A stretch of DNA of 12,552 nucleotides, from the NCBI GenBank assembly GCA_964625745.1, contig CAZVCJ010000118.1, forward strand, positions 1-12,552. Reading direction: 5' to 3'. Numbering within the stretch: position 1 is the stretch's first letter; each line of letters opens with the position of its first letter. Of the stretch, positions 1 to 7,069 are shown piece by piece. This DNA is from CAZVCJ01 sp964625745. Lineage in GTDB: Bacteria; Chloroflexota; Anaerolineae; VGOG01. Made by a program: the position numbers and the translations under genes. The notes beneath the pieces were generated by a model. The model was not told the origin of the DNA, did no database searches, and saw only the letters and a list, made by a program, of their open reading frames with translations.

Positions 1-1
1 G

Positions 2-790
2 AATGCAAGGGGGGCGGTAGTACGTGTATCAAACCCAAGTGCAAAACGCTATAGTTGCGGTGTTAGTATGTGTGGCAAGACGATCAAGTCTAAAGGTAGG
101 CTCTACTCGTATTATCATTGTGGTGCTACATCGGGCCGCCTCGACTATGCTAGAATTTGCGAGCAAAAAAAGTCGTTTAGGGCTGATATCGTAGATGCCA
201 TAGTTTGGGAGTGGGTGAAGTCGTTTTTGACTGACCCGAAGTCGTTACGCCTTGGTCTAGAGGAATATCAAACAGAACAAGATAAGGCAAATGCCCCGTT
301 ACGCGACCGCCTGGCAGTGCTAGAGGACTTGTCAGCCGACAATAAACGGCAGCTAGAGCGTTTGCTAGAATTGTACTTGGCCGGCGACTTTCCCAAGGAA
401 ATGTTAATAGAACGCAAAAGCCGCCTGGAGAACACTATCGAGAAACTTAGCAAGGAAAGAAACGGCCTGGTCACCCAGCTAGAGGCACGGACTTTAACAG
501 AGGAACAAGTGAGAACCCTGGAGGAATTTACCTTACGTGTGGCAGAAGGGCTGAATTTTGCCGATGAGGACTTTGAGACACAGCAGCGAGTAATTGAGAT
601 CCTGGACGTAAGAGCAACACTGGCAGTTGAAGATGGTGAGAAGATAGCCTACCTGCGATGTATGCTGGGGGATGATAGTTTGTCCATTGCGTCTACCACC
701 ACAAAAACCTGTTTTAGGGAAAATCAGAAACGTGGAGGAGGTATCCTAACTTGCGCGAAAGTGCTCTTTGTCAAGCTTCAGCAAGTGTGA
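2..790 (+). CDS. Large serine recombinase, C-terminal part (5' end outside window)
   Basis: The frame is open from the left edge; the first ATG is at 68, but a likely zinc-ligand cysteine is encoded before it (codon 56-58), so coding probably starts outside the window. Visible parts are the end of a recombinase zinc ribbon (SCGVSMCGK, then YYHC and ARIC), the helix typical of the family (DAIVWEWVKSFLTDPKSL), and a long charged coiled coil (roughly nt 270-520) that in large serine recombinases mediates synapsis control. The catalytic Ser domain is not in the window. The first cysteine pair is spaced C-x5-C instead of the usual C-x2-C, so a small lesion is possible. Codon use is AT-richer than the genes to the right, fitting a mobile element. 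The last ~20 residues are not family-like and may be read-through beyond an element end. There is no accompanying cargo in view. Confidence 0.75.
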   Translation, partial: NARGAVVRVSNPSAKRYSCGVSMCGKTIKSKGRLYSYYHCGATSGRLDYARICEQKKSFRADIVDAIVWEWVKSFLTDPKSLRLGLEEYQTEQDKANAPLRDRLAVLEDLSADNKRQLERLLELYLAGDFPKEMLIERKSRLENTIEKLSKERNGLVTQLEARTLTEEQVRTLEEFTLRVAEGLNFADEDFETQQRVIEILDVRATLAVEDGEKIAYLRCMLGDDSLSIASTTTKTCFRENQKRGGGILTCAKVLFVKLQQV

Positions 791-796
791 TATAAT
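768..796 (+). promoter_or_regulatory. Sigma70-type promoter of the moxR operon
   Basis: TTGTCA (768-773), a 17-bp spacer and a perfect TATAAT (791-796), preceded by TGA, which makes an extended -10. Start of transcription is expected near 803, giving a leader of about 43 nt before the ATG at 846. The -35 and spacer overlap the last codons of the recombinase frame (stop 788-790). Confidence 0.8.
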
Positions 797-845
797 TCTT
801 GTAGCCGTACGACGCCTACTACAAACTCAGTTTAGGAGATTGCGA

Positions 846-1781
846 ATGATTGCAGAGACAGCGGGACGAGTCACCGAGAACATCAAAAAGGTTATCGTGG
901 GTAGGGACGAGGTCATCGAGTTAGCACTGGTGGCCCTGCTGTGCGAGGGGCACGTGCTGATCGAAGACGTGCCCGGCACCGGCAAGACGACTCTGGCTAA
1001 GGCCGTCGCTCGCTCCTTGGGCTGTAGCTTTCAGCGCATCCAGTTCACGCCAGACCTCTTGCCCAGCGACGTGACCGGCATCTATTTCTTCAACCAAAAG
1101 GCCCAGGAGTTCGAGTTCCGCCCTGGGCCCGTGATGTCTCAGGTGCTCCTGGCCGATGAGATCAACCGCGCCACCCCCCGCACCCAGTCAGCCCTCCTCG
1201 AGGCTATGCAGGAGCGCCAGATTACCGTGGATGGCGACACCAGACCCCTGCCTCGTCCCTTCCTCGTCCTGGCTACCCAGAACCCCATCGAGCTAGAGGG
1301 TACCTTCCCCCTGCCAGAGGCCCAGGTGGACCGCTTCATGCTGAAGATCAAAATAGGCTATCCTACCGAGGAGGAGGAGAATCGGATATTGCTCCGTTTC
1401 GAGCACCACGATCCTCTGGAGGACCTGGAGGCCGTAACCTCGGCGGAAGAGCTTTTGACCCGGCAAAAGGAGAGCAGTCACATTCGGGTTGAAGAGTCGG
1501 TTCGGCAGTACATCGTGCAGGTAGCGCGGGCCACACGGGAGCATCCTTCGGTGGAACTGGGGGTCAGCCCGAGGGGCACCCTCTTTCTCTACAAGACCTG
1601 CCAGGCCCTGGCTGCTATCCGTGGGCGGGATTTCGTCATCCCCGACGACGTCAAGCACCTGGCTCCCTACGTCCTGACCCACCGCATCATCATCAACCCC
1701 CAAACCCGCCTGCGCGGCCGCACCCCCGAGGAGGTGGTGATGGAGGTGGTGAACATGGTTCCGGCGCCGGTGGAGAAGTGA
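846..1781 (+). CDS. MoxR-family AAA+ ATPase
   Basis: A 311-residue cytoplasmic AAA+ ATPase of the MoxR class, thought to act as a chaperone that remodels or activates partner proteins, usually with DUF58/VWA proteins. Visible motifs are Walker A PGTGKTT (residues 43-49), Walker B LLADEINRA (about 100-108), sensor-1 region VLATQNPIELEGTFPLPEAQ, the arginine-finger segment VDRFMLK, and the C-terminal lid with SPRGTLFLYKTCQALAAIRGR. Length is normal for the family. The frame extends upstream to 768, but ATG 846 is preferred: TAGGAGAT lies 6-12 nt before it, homologous sequence begins here, and the promoter lies between 768 and 796. DUF58 follows after 1 nt, so the two are surely co-transcribed. 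Confidence 0.93.
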   Translation: MIAETAGRVTENIKKVIVGRDEVIELALVALLCEGHVLIEDVPGTGKTTLAKAVARSLGCSFQRIQFTPDLLPSDVTGIYFFNQKAQEFEFRPGPVMSQVLLADEINRATPRTQSALLEAMQERQITVDGDTRPLPRPFLVLATQNPIELEGTFPLPEAQVDRFMLKIKIGYPTEEEENRILLRFEHHDPLEDLEAVTSAEELLTRQKESSHIRVEESVRQYIVQVARATREHPSVELGVSPRGTLFLYKTCQALAAIRGRDFVIPDDVKHLAPYVLTHRIIINPQTRLRGRTPEEVVMEVVNMVPAPVEK

Positions 1782-1782
1782 G

Positions 1783-3126
1783 TTGAGCCGCATCACTATT
1801 GATTATTCCAAGGAGACACAATTCAGCGAGGCCTGGATCGCTTTGGCGGTCATGTTGACTATCTTTGGCCTGGTCTTCCGCCAAAAGGGCTTGATGACGG
1901 TGGCGGCATTGCTGCTCACTATCGTGCCCATAGCCTGGCTGTGGAACAAGCACGCTCTCCGTGGCCTGCAATACGAGCGGCTATTCAGCGAGCGGCGGGC
2001 CTTCCCGGATGAGATATTGGAGCTCACCCTGCGAGTCTCCAATTGGAAGCTGTTGCCGATGGGCTGGCTACAGATTGAAGATCAATTCCCGTTGGGTGTG
2101 CCGCTCTTGGATGAAGAGTTGATAACCTCGCAATCGTCGAACTTTGGCCAGTTGGTCACCGCTTTTTCCCTGCGTTGGTACCAGCGGGTGTCCCGTCGCT
2201 ACCAATTACACTGCCCTCAACGCGGCTATTACCGCTTCGGGCCAGCGCATCTAAAGTCGGGTGACCTCTTTGGCCTCTTCAGCCAGGAGGGGTGGCAGAA
2301 AAAGGATGACTGGCTCATCGTCTATCCCAGGGTGGTACCCATTACCGAATTGGGTCTGTTGTCCAAAGAGCCTTTCGGCGAGACCAAAGCCAGGCAGCGC
2401 ATCTTCGAGGATCCGATGCGCACCATCGGCGTGCGCGATCACCAGCCTGAAGATAGCTTCAAGCACATCCACTGGAAGGCCACCGCTCGCCAGCAAAGGC
2501 TACAAACCAGGGTCTACGAGCCGACCACTTCCTTCAATCTGATCATTTTTCTCAACGTGGCCACTTTCCCCAAGCATTGGCAGGGGACAGACCCGGCCCT
2601 CTTGGAACGAGCCATCAGCGTAGCCGCCTCCATCGCCAACTACGGCGCGGAGCAGCGCTACATCGTGGGAGTCATTGCCAACGGCAGTGTGCCTCACTCG
2701 GATCAGCCCATCAAGGTGCTGCCGAGCCGCGATCCCAGGCAATTGGCCCGCATCCTGGAAGCACTGGCGGCCGTGACCGGCTTCGCTACTTCTTCCATCG
2801 AGAACCTGCTGATGGCGGAAAGCCCCAAGTTGCCCTGGGGCGCTACCCTGGTAGTGGTGACCGGGATAGTCAGCGAAGAACTCGTCGCCACCTTGCTGCG
2901 GCTGCGGGATGTAGGGCGCCGTCTGGTGCTGATCTCTCTGGACCAGGAGCCGCCCCTCCCTCTTTCCCCCCCAACGGGGGGGATGAAGGGGGGGGAAGGT
3001 ATTCTCTCCTATCATCTACCTGGTATGGAGGTGGATTTTCGTCCTCCATTGAGAAGAGGAGAGGTACGGGGGGAGTTTGTGCAGGGGAGGCAGGCGGTGG
3101 AAATGTTCACCAGATTAGGAGGTTGA
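1783..3126 (+). CDS. DUF58 domain-containing membrane-anchored protein
   Basis: Partner protein of the MoxR ATPase. Two hydrophobic segments near the N-terminus (about residues 17-34 and 37-56) anchor it, followed by a soluble region and the DUF58 signature GVRDHQPEDSFKHIHWKATAR (His230-Trp231-Lys232 as the core HWK) and a VWA-like tail. It starts at TTG 1783, 1 nt after the moxR stop, with GGAG at 1772-1775; no better start exists nearby. The C-terminal part is odd: two Pro/Gly-rich inserts (residues 390-406 and 420-431) interrupt an otherwise normal ending (LVLISLD, YHLPGMEVDF, VQGRQAVEMFTRLGG). Both are in frame and coded by GC-skewed repeats listed separately. The exact biochemical role of DUF58 proteins is unknown; links to cell-envelope or stress functions are from family context. 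Confidence 0.9.
   Translation: MSRITIDYSKETQFSEAWIALAVMLTIFGLVFRQKGLMTVAALLLTIVPIAWLWNKHALRGLQYERLFSERRAFPDEILELTLRVSNWKLLPMGWLQIEDQFPLGVPLLDEELITSQSSNFGQLVTAFSLRWYQRVSRRYQLHCPQRGYYRFGPAHLKSGDLFGLFSQEGWQKKDDWLIVYPRVVPITELGLLSKEPFGETKARQRIFEDPMRTIGVRDHQPEDSFKHIHWKATARQQRLQTRVYEPTTSFNLIIFLNVATFPKHWQGTDPALLERAISVAASIANYGAEQRYIVGVIANGSVPHSDQPIKVLPSRDPRQLARILEALAAVTGFATSSIENLLMAESPKLPWGATLVVVTGIVSEELVATLLRLRDVGRRLVLISLDQEPPLPLSPPTGGMKGGEGILSYHLPGMEVDFRPPLRRGEVRGEFVQGRQAVEMFTRLGG
2950..3000 (+). repeat. In-frame C-run/G-run palindromic repeat in the DUF58 gene
   Basis: A stretch of C-rich then G-rich sequence (TTTCCCCCCCAACGGGGGGG at its centre, then ATGAAGGGGGGG) coding PPLPLSPPTGGMKGGEG, out of character with the host protein. 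The arms C7-AA-C-G7 can fold into a hairpin. It looks like one copy of a dispersed palindromic repeat that entered the gene without changing frame. The boundaries are approximate. Confidence 0.55.
3040..3075 (+). repeat. Second in-frame repeat insert in the DUF58 gene
   Basis: Thirty-six nt coding RPPLRRGEVRGE between EVDF and FVQGRQ. It has the same Pro-Pro-Leu...Gly-Glu character as the first insert and the same C-rich-then-G-rich order (CCTCCATT, then GGAGAGG, then GGGGGGAG). Probably a diverged or different repeat copy; boundaries are inferred from where the protein stops looking like a DUF58 tail. Confidence 0.45.
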
Positions 3127-3131
3127 GCGCG

Positions 3132-4577
3132 GTGGGAATCCTCCATCTAAACTGGCGCAAGGAGTCGCTATACCTGACCCTTGTGGCTGCTGAAATGTGC
3201 TGGTTCACCCCCTGGGCCTTGGTGATAACCCATCGGGCAGCGGTCGCCGCACCGTATGCCACAGCGCTAAAGCTGGGCATCTTCGTTTTGGCTGTGGTCT
3301 ATTTAAGCCGTATCATGGATCGCTTGCAGTTCGATCTCTTGTACCAGCGATGGATCCTAATTGTCGCGGTAGTGATCACCACCGTCTTGATCATGCGCTC
3401 TTTCCTTTACCCAGGTTACGGCTTGTTCGATCTTGGCTGGTTGGGAAAAGTGGGAGGGGCGCTTCTGTATTTCTACTCACTGCCACCGGAAGCCATTGTC
3501 GTTGTCATTCTCCTCTTCCTGTGGTGGCGTGGGATCAGTATCGGTCAACGCAATTTGACTTTCCAAGGGGTGGGCTTCTCCTTTCGCCTGGGCATCCTAT
3601 TGCTCGTTTTTTCCACGCCGCTGTTGTCCATTCTGGGCTATGATCTTACAATATTGATTTTGCCTTTTTTCTTCTTCAGCCTCATGGCTGTCGCCCTGGC
3701 TCGGGTGGAAGAAGTCAATCAGGCCAAAGGAGGCGTGGGGGCGCCCTTTAACTTCACCTGGTTAGCTATATTGCTTGGCTCCATCGTCGTCGTCCTGATC
3801 ACAGCGTGGCTGATCTCCCGGATTTACTCTGTGGAAGGCTTCTCTCAGATCCTGCGCTGGCTGGAACCGGTCTTCGCCCCGTTGCTGAGAGTAGTAGAGT
3901 ACGTCTTAATCTTATTGATCAAGCTTCTGGAGCCTCTCTTGCGGTGGTTCTTCGGGATATTCCAACGAGTCGCTGAAGGCCTCCCTGGGAGCTTTGAGGG
4001 CCTTGAGCCGCTAGGCCTTGAGGACCTTCCGGTCGGCGAACCGACCCAACCGCCGCGTTTGTTGATGGCCATCTCCCGTTACGTTTGTCTGGGGCTTGTT
4101 GGGGTGGTCGCCTTGATGGTATTGGCCCTCACCCTGCGGCGACGACTGGACAGGCAGCGAAGAGGTGATGAGATCCGCGAGTCTCTCTGGTCGTCAGCCG
4201 CCCTTGCTGATGGGATGCTGAACTCCCTGCGCGGTGGCTGGGATCGTCTCAAGGACCTGGCCGGACTGGTGGGGCGCTTTGGCCCCGGTATGCGGCTCTA
4301 CGCTGCAGTGTCCATCCGCAAGATCTACGCCAACATGGCCCGCTTGGCGGAGAGGCAGGGTTTCCCCCGGCAGCCTGCCCAGACGCCCTACGAGTACCTG
4401 CCAGCTTTGGGCCTCGCTTTTCCCGATTGCCAGACCGAGACCACAGCCATAACAGAGGCCTACGTGAAGGTGCACTACGGCGAAGCGCCTGAGAGCGTCA
4501 AAGAATTGCAGCGCATCCGAGAATGTTGGCAGCAGATTCAAGAACGTGAAACGTCAAACGTAGAACGTGAAACGTGA
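3132..4577 (+). CDS. Polytopic membrane protein with C-terminal DUF4129 domain
   Basis: A 481-residue membrane protein. About nine hydrophobic segments are visible between residues ~13 and ~335 (for example YLTLVAAEMCWFTPWALVI, WILIVAVVITTVLIM, LTILILPFFFFSLMAVAL, YVCLGLVGVVALMVLAL), then a charged cytosolic tail with the DUF4129 pattern (LYAAVSIRKIYANMARLAERQG, QTPYEYLPAL near residue 418, TEAYVKVHYGE). In other genomes DUF4129 follows a transglutaminase-like domain in the same protein beside moxR/DUF58; here no transglutaminase (Cys-His-Asp) domain is seen. Start GTG 3132 is chosen because AGGAGG (3117-3122) lies 9 nt upstream; TTG 3123 would overlap the DUF58 stop but leaves no room for that site. 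The last residues (ERETSNVERET) come from the hairpin repeat at 4542-4628. The function is not known. Confidence 0.85.
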   Translation: MGILHLNWRKESLYLTLVAAEMCWFTPWALVITHRAAVAAPYATALKLGIFVLAVVYLSRIMDRLQFDLLYQRWILIVAVVITTVLIMRSFLYPGYGLFDLGWLGKVGGALLYFYSLPPEAIVVVILLFLWWRGISIGQRNLTFQGVGFSFRLGILLLVFSTPLLSILGYDLTILILPFFFFSLMAVALARVEEVNQAKGGVGAPFNFTWLAILLGSIVVVLITAWLISRIYSVEGFSQILRWLEPVFAPLLRVVEYVLILLIKLLEPLLRWFFGIFQRVAEGLPGSFEGLEPLGLEDLPVGEPTQPPRLLMAISRYVCLGLVGVVALMVLALTLRRRLDRQRRGDEIRESLWSSAALADGMLNSLRGGWDRLKDLAGLVGRFGPGMRLYAAVSIRKIYANMARLAERQGFPRQPAQTPYEYLPALGLAFPDCQTETTAITEAYVKVHYGEAPESVKELQRIRECWQQIQERETSNVERET

Positions 4578-4628
4578 AACGTCAAACGTGAGGGGTAGTT
4601 CACGTTTCACGCTTCACGTTTCACGTTC
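4542..4628. repeat. ACGTGAA tandem/inverted repeat forming a 29-bp hairpin
   Basis: Units of the type (G)AACGTGAA and AACGTCAA are repeated from 4542 to 4591 and then occur inverted (TTCACGTTTCACG...) from 4600 to 4628. The arms 4563-4591 and 4600-4628 pair over 29 bp with two mismatches around an 8-nt loop (GGGGTAGT). The DUF4129 stop codon (4575-4577) lies inside the left arm. No T-run follows, so it is not a canonical intrinsic terminator. It ends 1 nt before the pyrG ribosome binding site. It may shield the upstream mRNA 3' end or be a dispersed repeat. Confidence 0.85.
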
Positions 4629-4643
4629 CGAGGTGAAAATAGT

Positions 4644-6248
4644 ATGGCCAGATACATCTTCTGCACCGGGGGGGTGGTTTCGTCGGTAGGCAAGGGCGTC
4701 ACCGCCGGCTCCATCGGCCGCGTCCTTAAAAGCCGCAGCATCTCGGTCTCCATTCAGAAGCTGGACCCTTATATCAACGTTGATCCGGGCACCATGTCGC
4801 CCTACCAGCACGGGGAGGTCTACGTCCTCGAGGATGGCGCGGAGACCGATCTCGACCTGGGCCACTACGAGCGCTTCATTGACGAGAACCTGACCCGTGC
4901 CAACAACGTGACCACTGGCCAGGTCTACGCCGAGGTCATCGCCAAGGAGCGGCGGGGCGACTATCTGGGCGGCACCATCCAGGTCATCCCCCACATCACC
5001 AACGAGATCAAGCGCTGCATCAGATTGGTGGCCGAGGAGAGCGGGGCCGCGGTGGTCATCGTGGAGGTAGGGGGCACCGTGGGCGACATAGAGAGCCTGC
5101 CTTTTCTGGAGGCCATCCGCCAGATGCGCAAAGACTTGGGCCGCGAGAACACTCTCTACATCCACCTCACCCTCCTGCCCTACATCGGCTCCACAGGCGA
5201 GCTGAAGACCAAGCCCACCCAGCACAGCGTCAGGGAATTGCGGGGCATAGGTATCCAGCCCGACGCCATCGTTTGCCGTTCCGATTACCCGCTGGGCAGC
5301 GAGGCCAAGGAAAAGATCGCCCTCTTCTGCGACGTTGAGCAGCGAGCCGTCATTCCTCTAGTGACCGCCGAGAGCATCTACGAGGTGCCTCTCATCCTGG
5401 AGGAAACGGGGCTGGGGGACTTCATAGTCGAGCGCCTGGAGTTGCCCGCTGACGCGCCTGACCTGGATGACTGGCGTGCGTTAGTTGAGGAAATCAAGCG
5501 CCCTAAAAAAAGAATCCACATCGGCGTAGTGGGTAAGTACATCGAGCTCCAGGATGCTTACCTCAGCGTGCGCGAGGCCCTCCACCATGCTGGCGTCCAC
5601 AGCGGCTGCGACGTCCAAATCAACTGGATCAACGCCGAGGACTTGGAGAAGAGGCGGGGCCTGGACACATTGGGCCAGGTGGATGGTATGGTCGTGCCCG
5701 GTGGCTTTGGCTATCGGGGCATTGAGGGCATGATCGTAGCCGCCCGCTATGCTCGTGAAAATAAAGTGCCCTACCTGGGCCTCTGTCTGGGCTTGCAGGT
5801 CATGGTCATCGAGTTGGCCCGGCACGTCCTGGGCAGCGATGAGCCCAACTCCACCGAATTCGACATCGCCACCAGGCATCCCGTCATTGACCTCATGCCG
5901 GAACAGGAGGGCATCTCCGACATGGGGGGCACCATGCGCCTGGGCGTCTATCCCTGCCAGTTGGTCCTCGGCACCAAAGCTGCCGCTGCCTACGAGCAGG
6001 AGATCGTCGGCGAGCGCCACCGCCATCGTTTCGAGTTCAACAATGCCTACCGCGACCTGTTGACCGAGGCCGGGTTGGTGCTCAGTGGCCTTTCGCCCGA
6101 CGGACACCTGGTAGAGATCGTAGAACTGGCCGATCACCCCTGGATGCTAGGTAGCCAATTTCATCCTGAGTTCAAATCCCGGCCCAATCGTCCCCATCCC
6201 CTATTCTCCGCCTTCTTGACCGCAGCCAAGACCATGCACGTTAAGTAG
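4644..6248 (+). CDS. pyrG: CTP synthase (glutamine-hydrolysing)
   Basis: Converts UTP to CTP using ATP and glutamine-derived ammonia; the last step of de novo pyrimidine nucleotide synthesis in the cytoplasm. It is complete at 534 residues, the usual size. The N-terminal synthetase domain shows TGGVVSSVGKG, KLDPYINVDPGTMSPYQHGEV, GGTVGDIES and TKPTQHSV. The C-terminal class I glutamine amidotransferase domain shows VPGGFGYRG, the nucleophile Cys381 in LGLCLGLQ, HRHRFEFNN and the His507/Glu509 pair in QFHPEF. ATG 4644 follows GAGGTGA (4630-4636) at 7 nt. No clear promoter is seen directly upstream, so it may be transcribed with the DUF4129 operon through the hairpin, or from a promoter hidden in the repeat. 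Confidence 0.98.
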   Translation: MARYIFCTGGVVSSVGKGVTAGSIGRVLKSRSISVSIQKLDPYINVDPGTMSPYQHGEVYVLEDGAETDLDLGHYERFIDENLTRANNVTTGQVYAEVIAKERRGDYLGGTIQVIPHITNEIKRCIRLVAEESGAAVVIVEVGGTVGDIESLPFLEAIRQMRKDLGRENTLYIHLTLLPYIGSTGELKTKPTQHSVRELRGIGIQPDAIVCRSDYPLGSEAKEKIALFCDVEQRAVIPLVTAESIYEVPLILEETGLGDFIVERLELPADAPDLDDWRALVEEIKRPKKRIHIGVVGKYIELQDAYLSVREALHHAGVHSGCDVQINWINAEDLEKRRGLDTLGQVDGMVVPGGFGYRGIEGMIVAARYARENKVPYLGLCLGLQVMVIELARHVLGSDEPNSTEFDIATRHPVIDLMPEQEGISDMGGTMRLGVYPCQLVLGTKAAAAYEQEIVGERHRHRFEFNNAYRDLLTEAGLVLSGLSPDGHLVEIVELADHPWMLGSQFHPEFKSRPNRPHPLFSAFLTAAKTMHVK

Positions 6249-6250
6249 AC

Positions 6251-6279
6251 TTGTGCTTTCGATTACTTTGGAGTATAAT
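6251..6279 (+). promoter_or_regulatory. Promoter of tRNA-Thr
   Basis: TTGTGC (6251-6256), 17-bp spacer and perfect TATAAT (6274-6279), 12 nt before the tRNA 5' end. It starts 2 nt after the pyrG stop codon. Confidence 0.75.
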
Positions 6280-6290
6280 CATGGTTGCTG

Positions 6291-6363
6291 GCCGCCCTAG
6301 CTCAATCGGCAGAGCAAGCGCTTCGTAAGCGCTAGGTTAGCGGTTCAATTCCGCTGGGCGGCT
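6291..6363 (+). tRNA. tRNA-Thr (anticodon CGT)
   Basis: A full 73-nt cloverleaf: acceptor GCCGCCC/GGGCGGC with discriminator T, D stem GCTC/GAGC, anticodon stem AGCGC/GCGCT with loop TTCGTAA (anticodon CGT at 6324-6326, reads ACG), five-base variable loop AGGTT, T stem AGCGG/CCGCT with loop TTCAATT. The 3' CCA is not encoded. Both the promoter and the terminator are dedicated, so it is a single-gene transcription unit. Confidence 0.97.
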
Positions 6364-6369
6364 CTGCTC

Positions 6370-6394
6370 AAAGCCCCATAACTGGGGCTTTTCT
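6370..6394 (+). terminator. Intrinsic terminator after tRNA-Thr
   Basis: AAAGCCCC (6370-6377) pairs perfectly with GGGGCTTT (6384-6391) around loop ATAACT, followed by a T-rich tail (TTTTCTCC). It lies 7 nt after the tRNA. Confidence 0.88.
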
Positions 6395-6445
6395 CCTAAT
6401 ATGCCGAGAGCAAACCAAATGGGTGAATTCAGACCTCTTCAAAAT

Positions 6446-6474
6446 TTGACTTTTACCTGAATGTGCACTATAAT
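6446..6474 (+). promoter_or_regulatory. Promoter of the EPS regulator operon
   Basis: TTGACT (6446-6451), 17-bp spacer, perfect TATAAT (6469-6474). The expected transcription start (about 6480-6483) is only 6-9 nt before the ATG at 6489, so the message would be leaderless or nearly so. Confidence 0.78.
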
Positions 6475-6488
6475 TCAATTGATGAATT
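6472..6488. promoter_or_regulatory. Palindrome at the start site, candidate operator
   Basis: AATTCA-ATTGA-TGAATT is a perfect 6-bp inverted repeat with a 5-bp centre. It overlaps the -10 hexamer and ends directly before the start codon. A related 8-bp palindrome TGAATTCA occurs at 6424-6431, upstream of the -35. The position suits repression, possibly by the winged-helix protein it precedes. Confidence 0.45.
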
Positions 6489-7055
6489 ATGGGCAGGAAA
6501 AAGGTATCTGAGGTGGAGCGAGATCTCCGGATTCTAGAATATATCGAGAGGGAGCCAGATATCACGCAGGCCGGCCTGGCTGCGAAGTTGGATGTGGCGG
6601 TGGGGAGCGTGAACTGGTACCTGAAGCGCATGCTCGCCAAGGGCTACGTGAAGGCAAAACGGATGCAGCGCAAGCGTCTAAAGTATCTGATCACGCCGCA
6701 GGGAATGGCCGAAAAGGGGCGGCTGGCCTATGAGTACATGCAGGCATCTTTGCATGTGTACCGGGAAGTGCGAGCGGAGGCGAAGCGGCTACTCGAACGG
6801 GTGCAGGCGGCCGGATACAGGAAGGTGCGGATAGAGGGTGATGGAGACGTGGCTGAGATCTGTCGCCTGACTTGCCTGGAGCAGGGAGTGCAGATAGAGT
6901 CGCTGTCAGAGAAGGATCGGATCCCTGTGCTCCGGGTTGACGGGAGAGGACCGAAGTTGGAATGGCTGGAGTCAAATAGTGGGGAAGTGAAGGATTATCC
7001 AGACACCGCAGGATGGCCAGAGAATGTTGCTGAGGCAGATACGGGAATACTTTGA
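6489..7055 (+). CDS. Winged-helix transcriptional regulator, EPS-locus MarR-like type
   Basis: A 188-residue protein. Residues ~8-75 form a winged helix-turn-helix (LRILEYIEREPDITQAGLAAKLDVAVGSVNWYLKRMLAKGYVKAKR, then KYLITPQGMAEKGRL), which closely resembles the MarR-like regulators found next to exopolysaccharide genes. A basic/charged linker follows, then a short Rossmann-like segment (YRKVRIEGDGDVAEICRLTCLEQGV, about residues 113-137) that could sense a nucleotide or sugar nucleotide; this ligand role is inference. The C-terminal ~35 residues look disordered. No ribosome binding site precedes ATG 6489, and another ATG at 6482 hits a stop after a few codons. The stop is 14 nt before the preferred epimerase start, so it heads a three-gene unit with the epimerase and the Wzm permease. 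Confidence 0.82.
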   Translation: MGRKKVSEVERDLRILEYIEREPDITQAGLAAKLDVAVGSVNWYLKRMLAKGYVKAKRMQRKRLKYLITPQGMAEKGRLAYEYMQASLHVYREVRAEAKRLLERVQAAGYRKVRIEGDGDVAEICRLTCLEQGVQIESLSEKDRIPVLRVDGRGPKLEWLESNSGEVKDYPDTAGWPENVAEADTGIL

Positions 7056-7069
7056 GGAGGTTGAGGGTA

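Noticed and set aside
1..54. End of a Cys-rich protein in frame 1 at the left edge (ECKGGGSTCIKPKCKTL)
   Set aside because: Only 17 codons are visible and the neighbouring frame continues into the recombinase; too short to support.
1293..1796. Minus-strand open frames opposite moxR, DUF58 and pyrG
   Set aside because: They are His/Gly/Arg-rich mirror frames of high-GC genes with no start signals or recognisable domains.
2577..3131. Long upstream extension of the DUF4129 frame
   Set aside because: It runs through the DUF58 gene out of phase and has the Arg/Gly/His-rich look of a shadow frame; the well-placed GTG at 3132 with AGGAGG explains the real start.
4542..4628. Rho-independent terminator
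   Set aside because: No T-run follows the stem on the plus strand, and the pyrG ribosome binding site begins almost immediately after it.
6291..6363. tRNA-Thr as the attachment site of an integrated island covering the EPS and TA region
   Set aside because: No second copy of the tRNA 3' end is found in the window, and no integrase gene follows the tRNA; its terminator and promoter are undisturbed.
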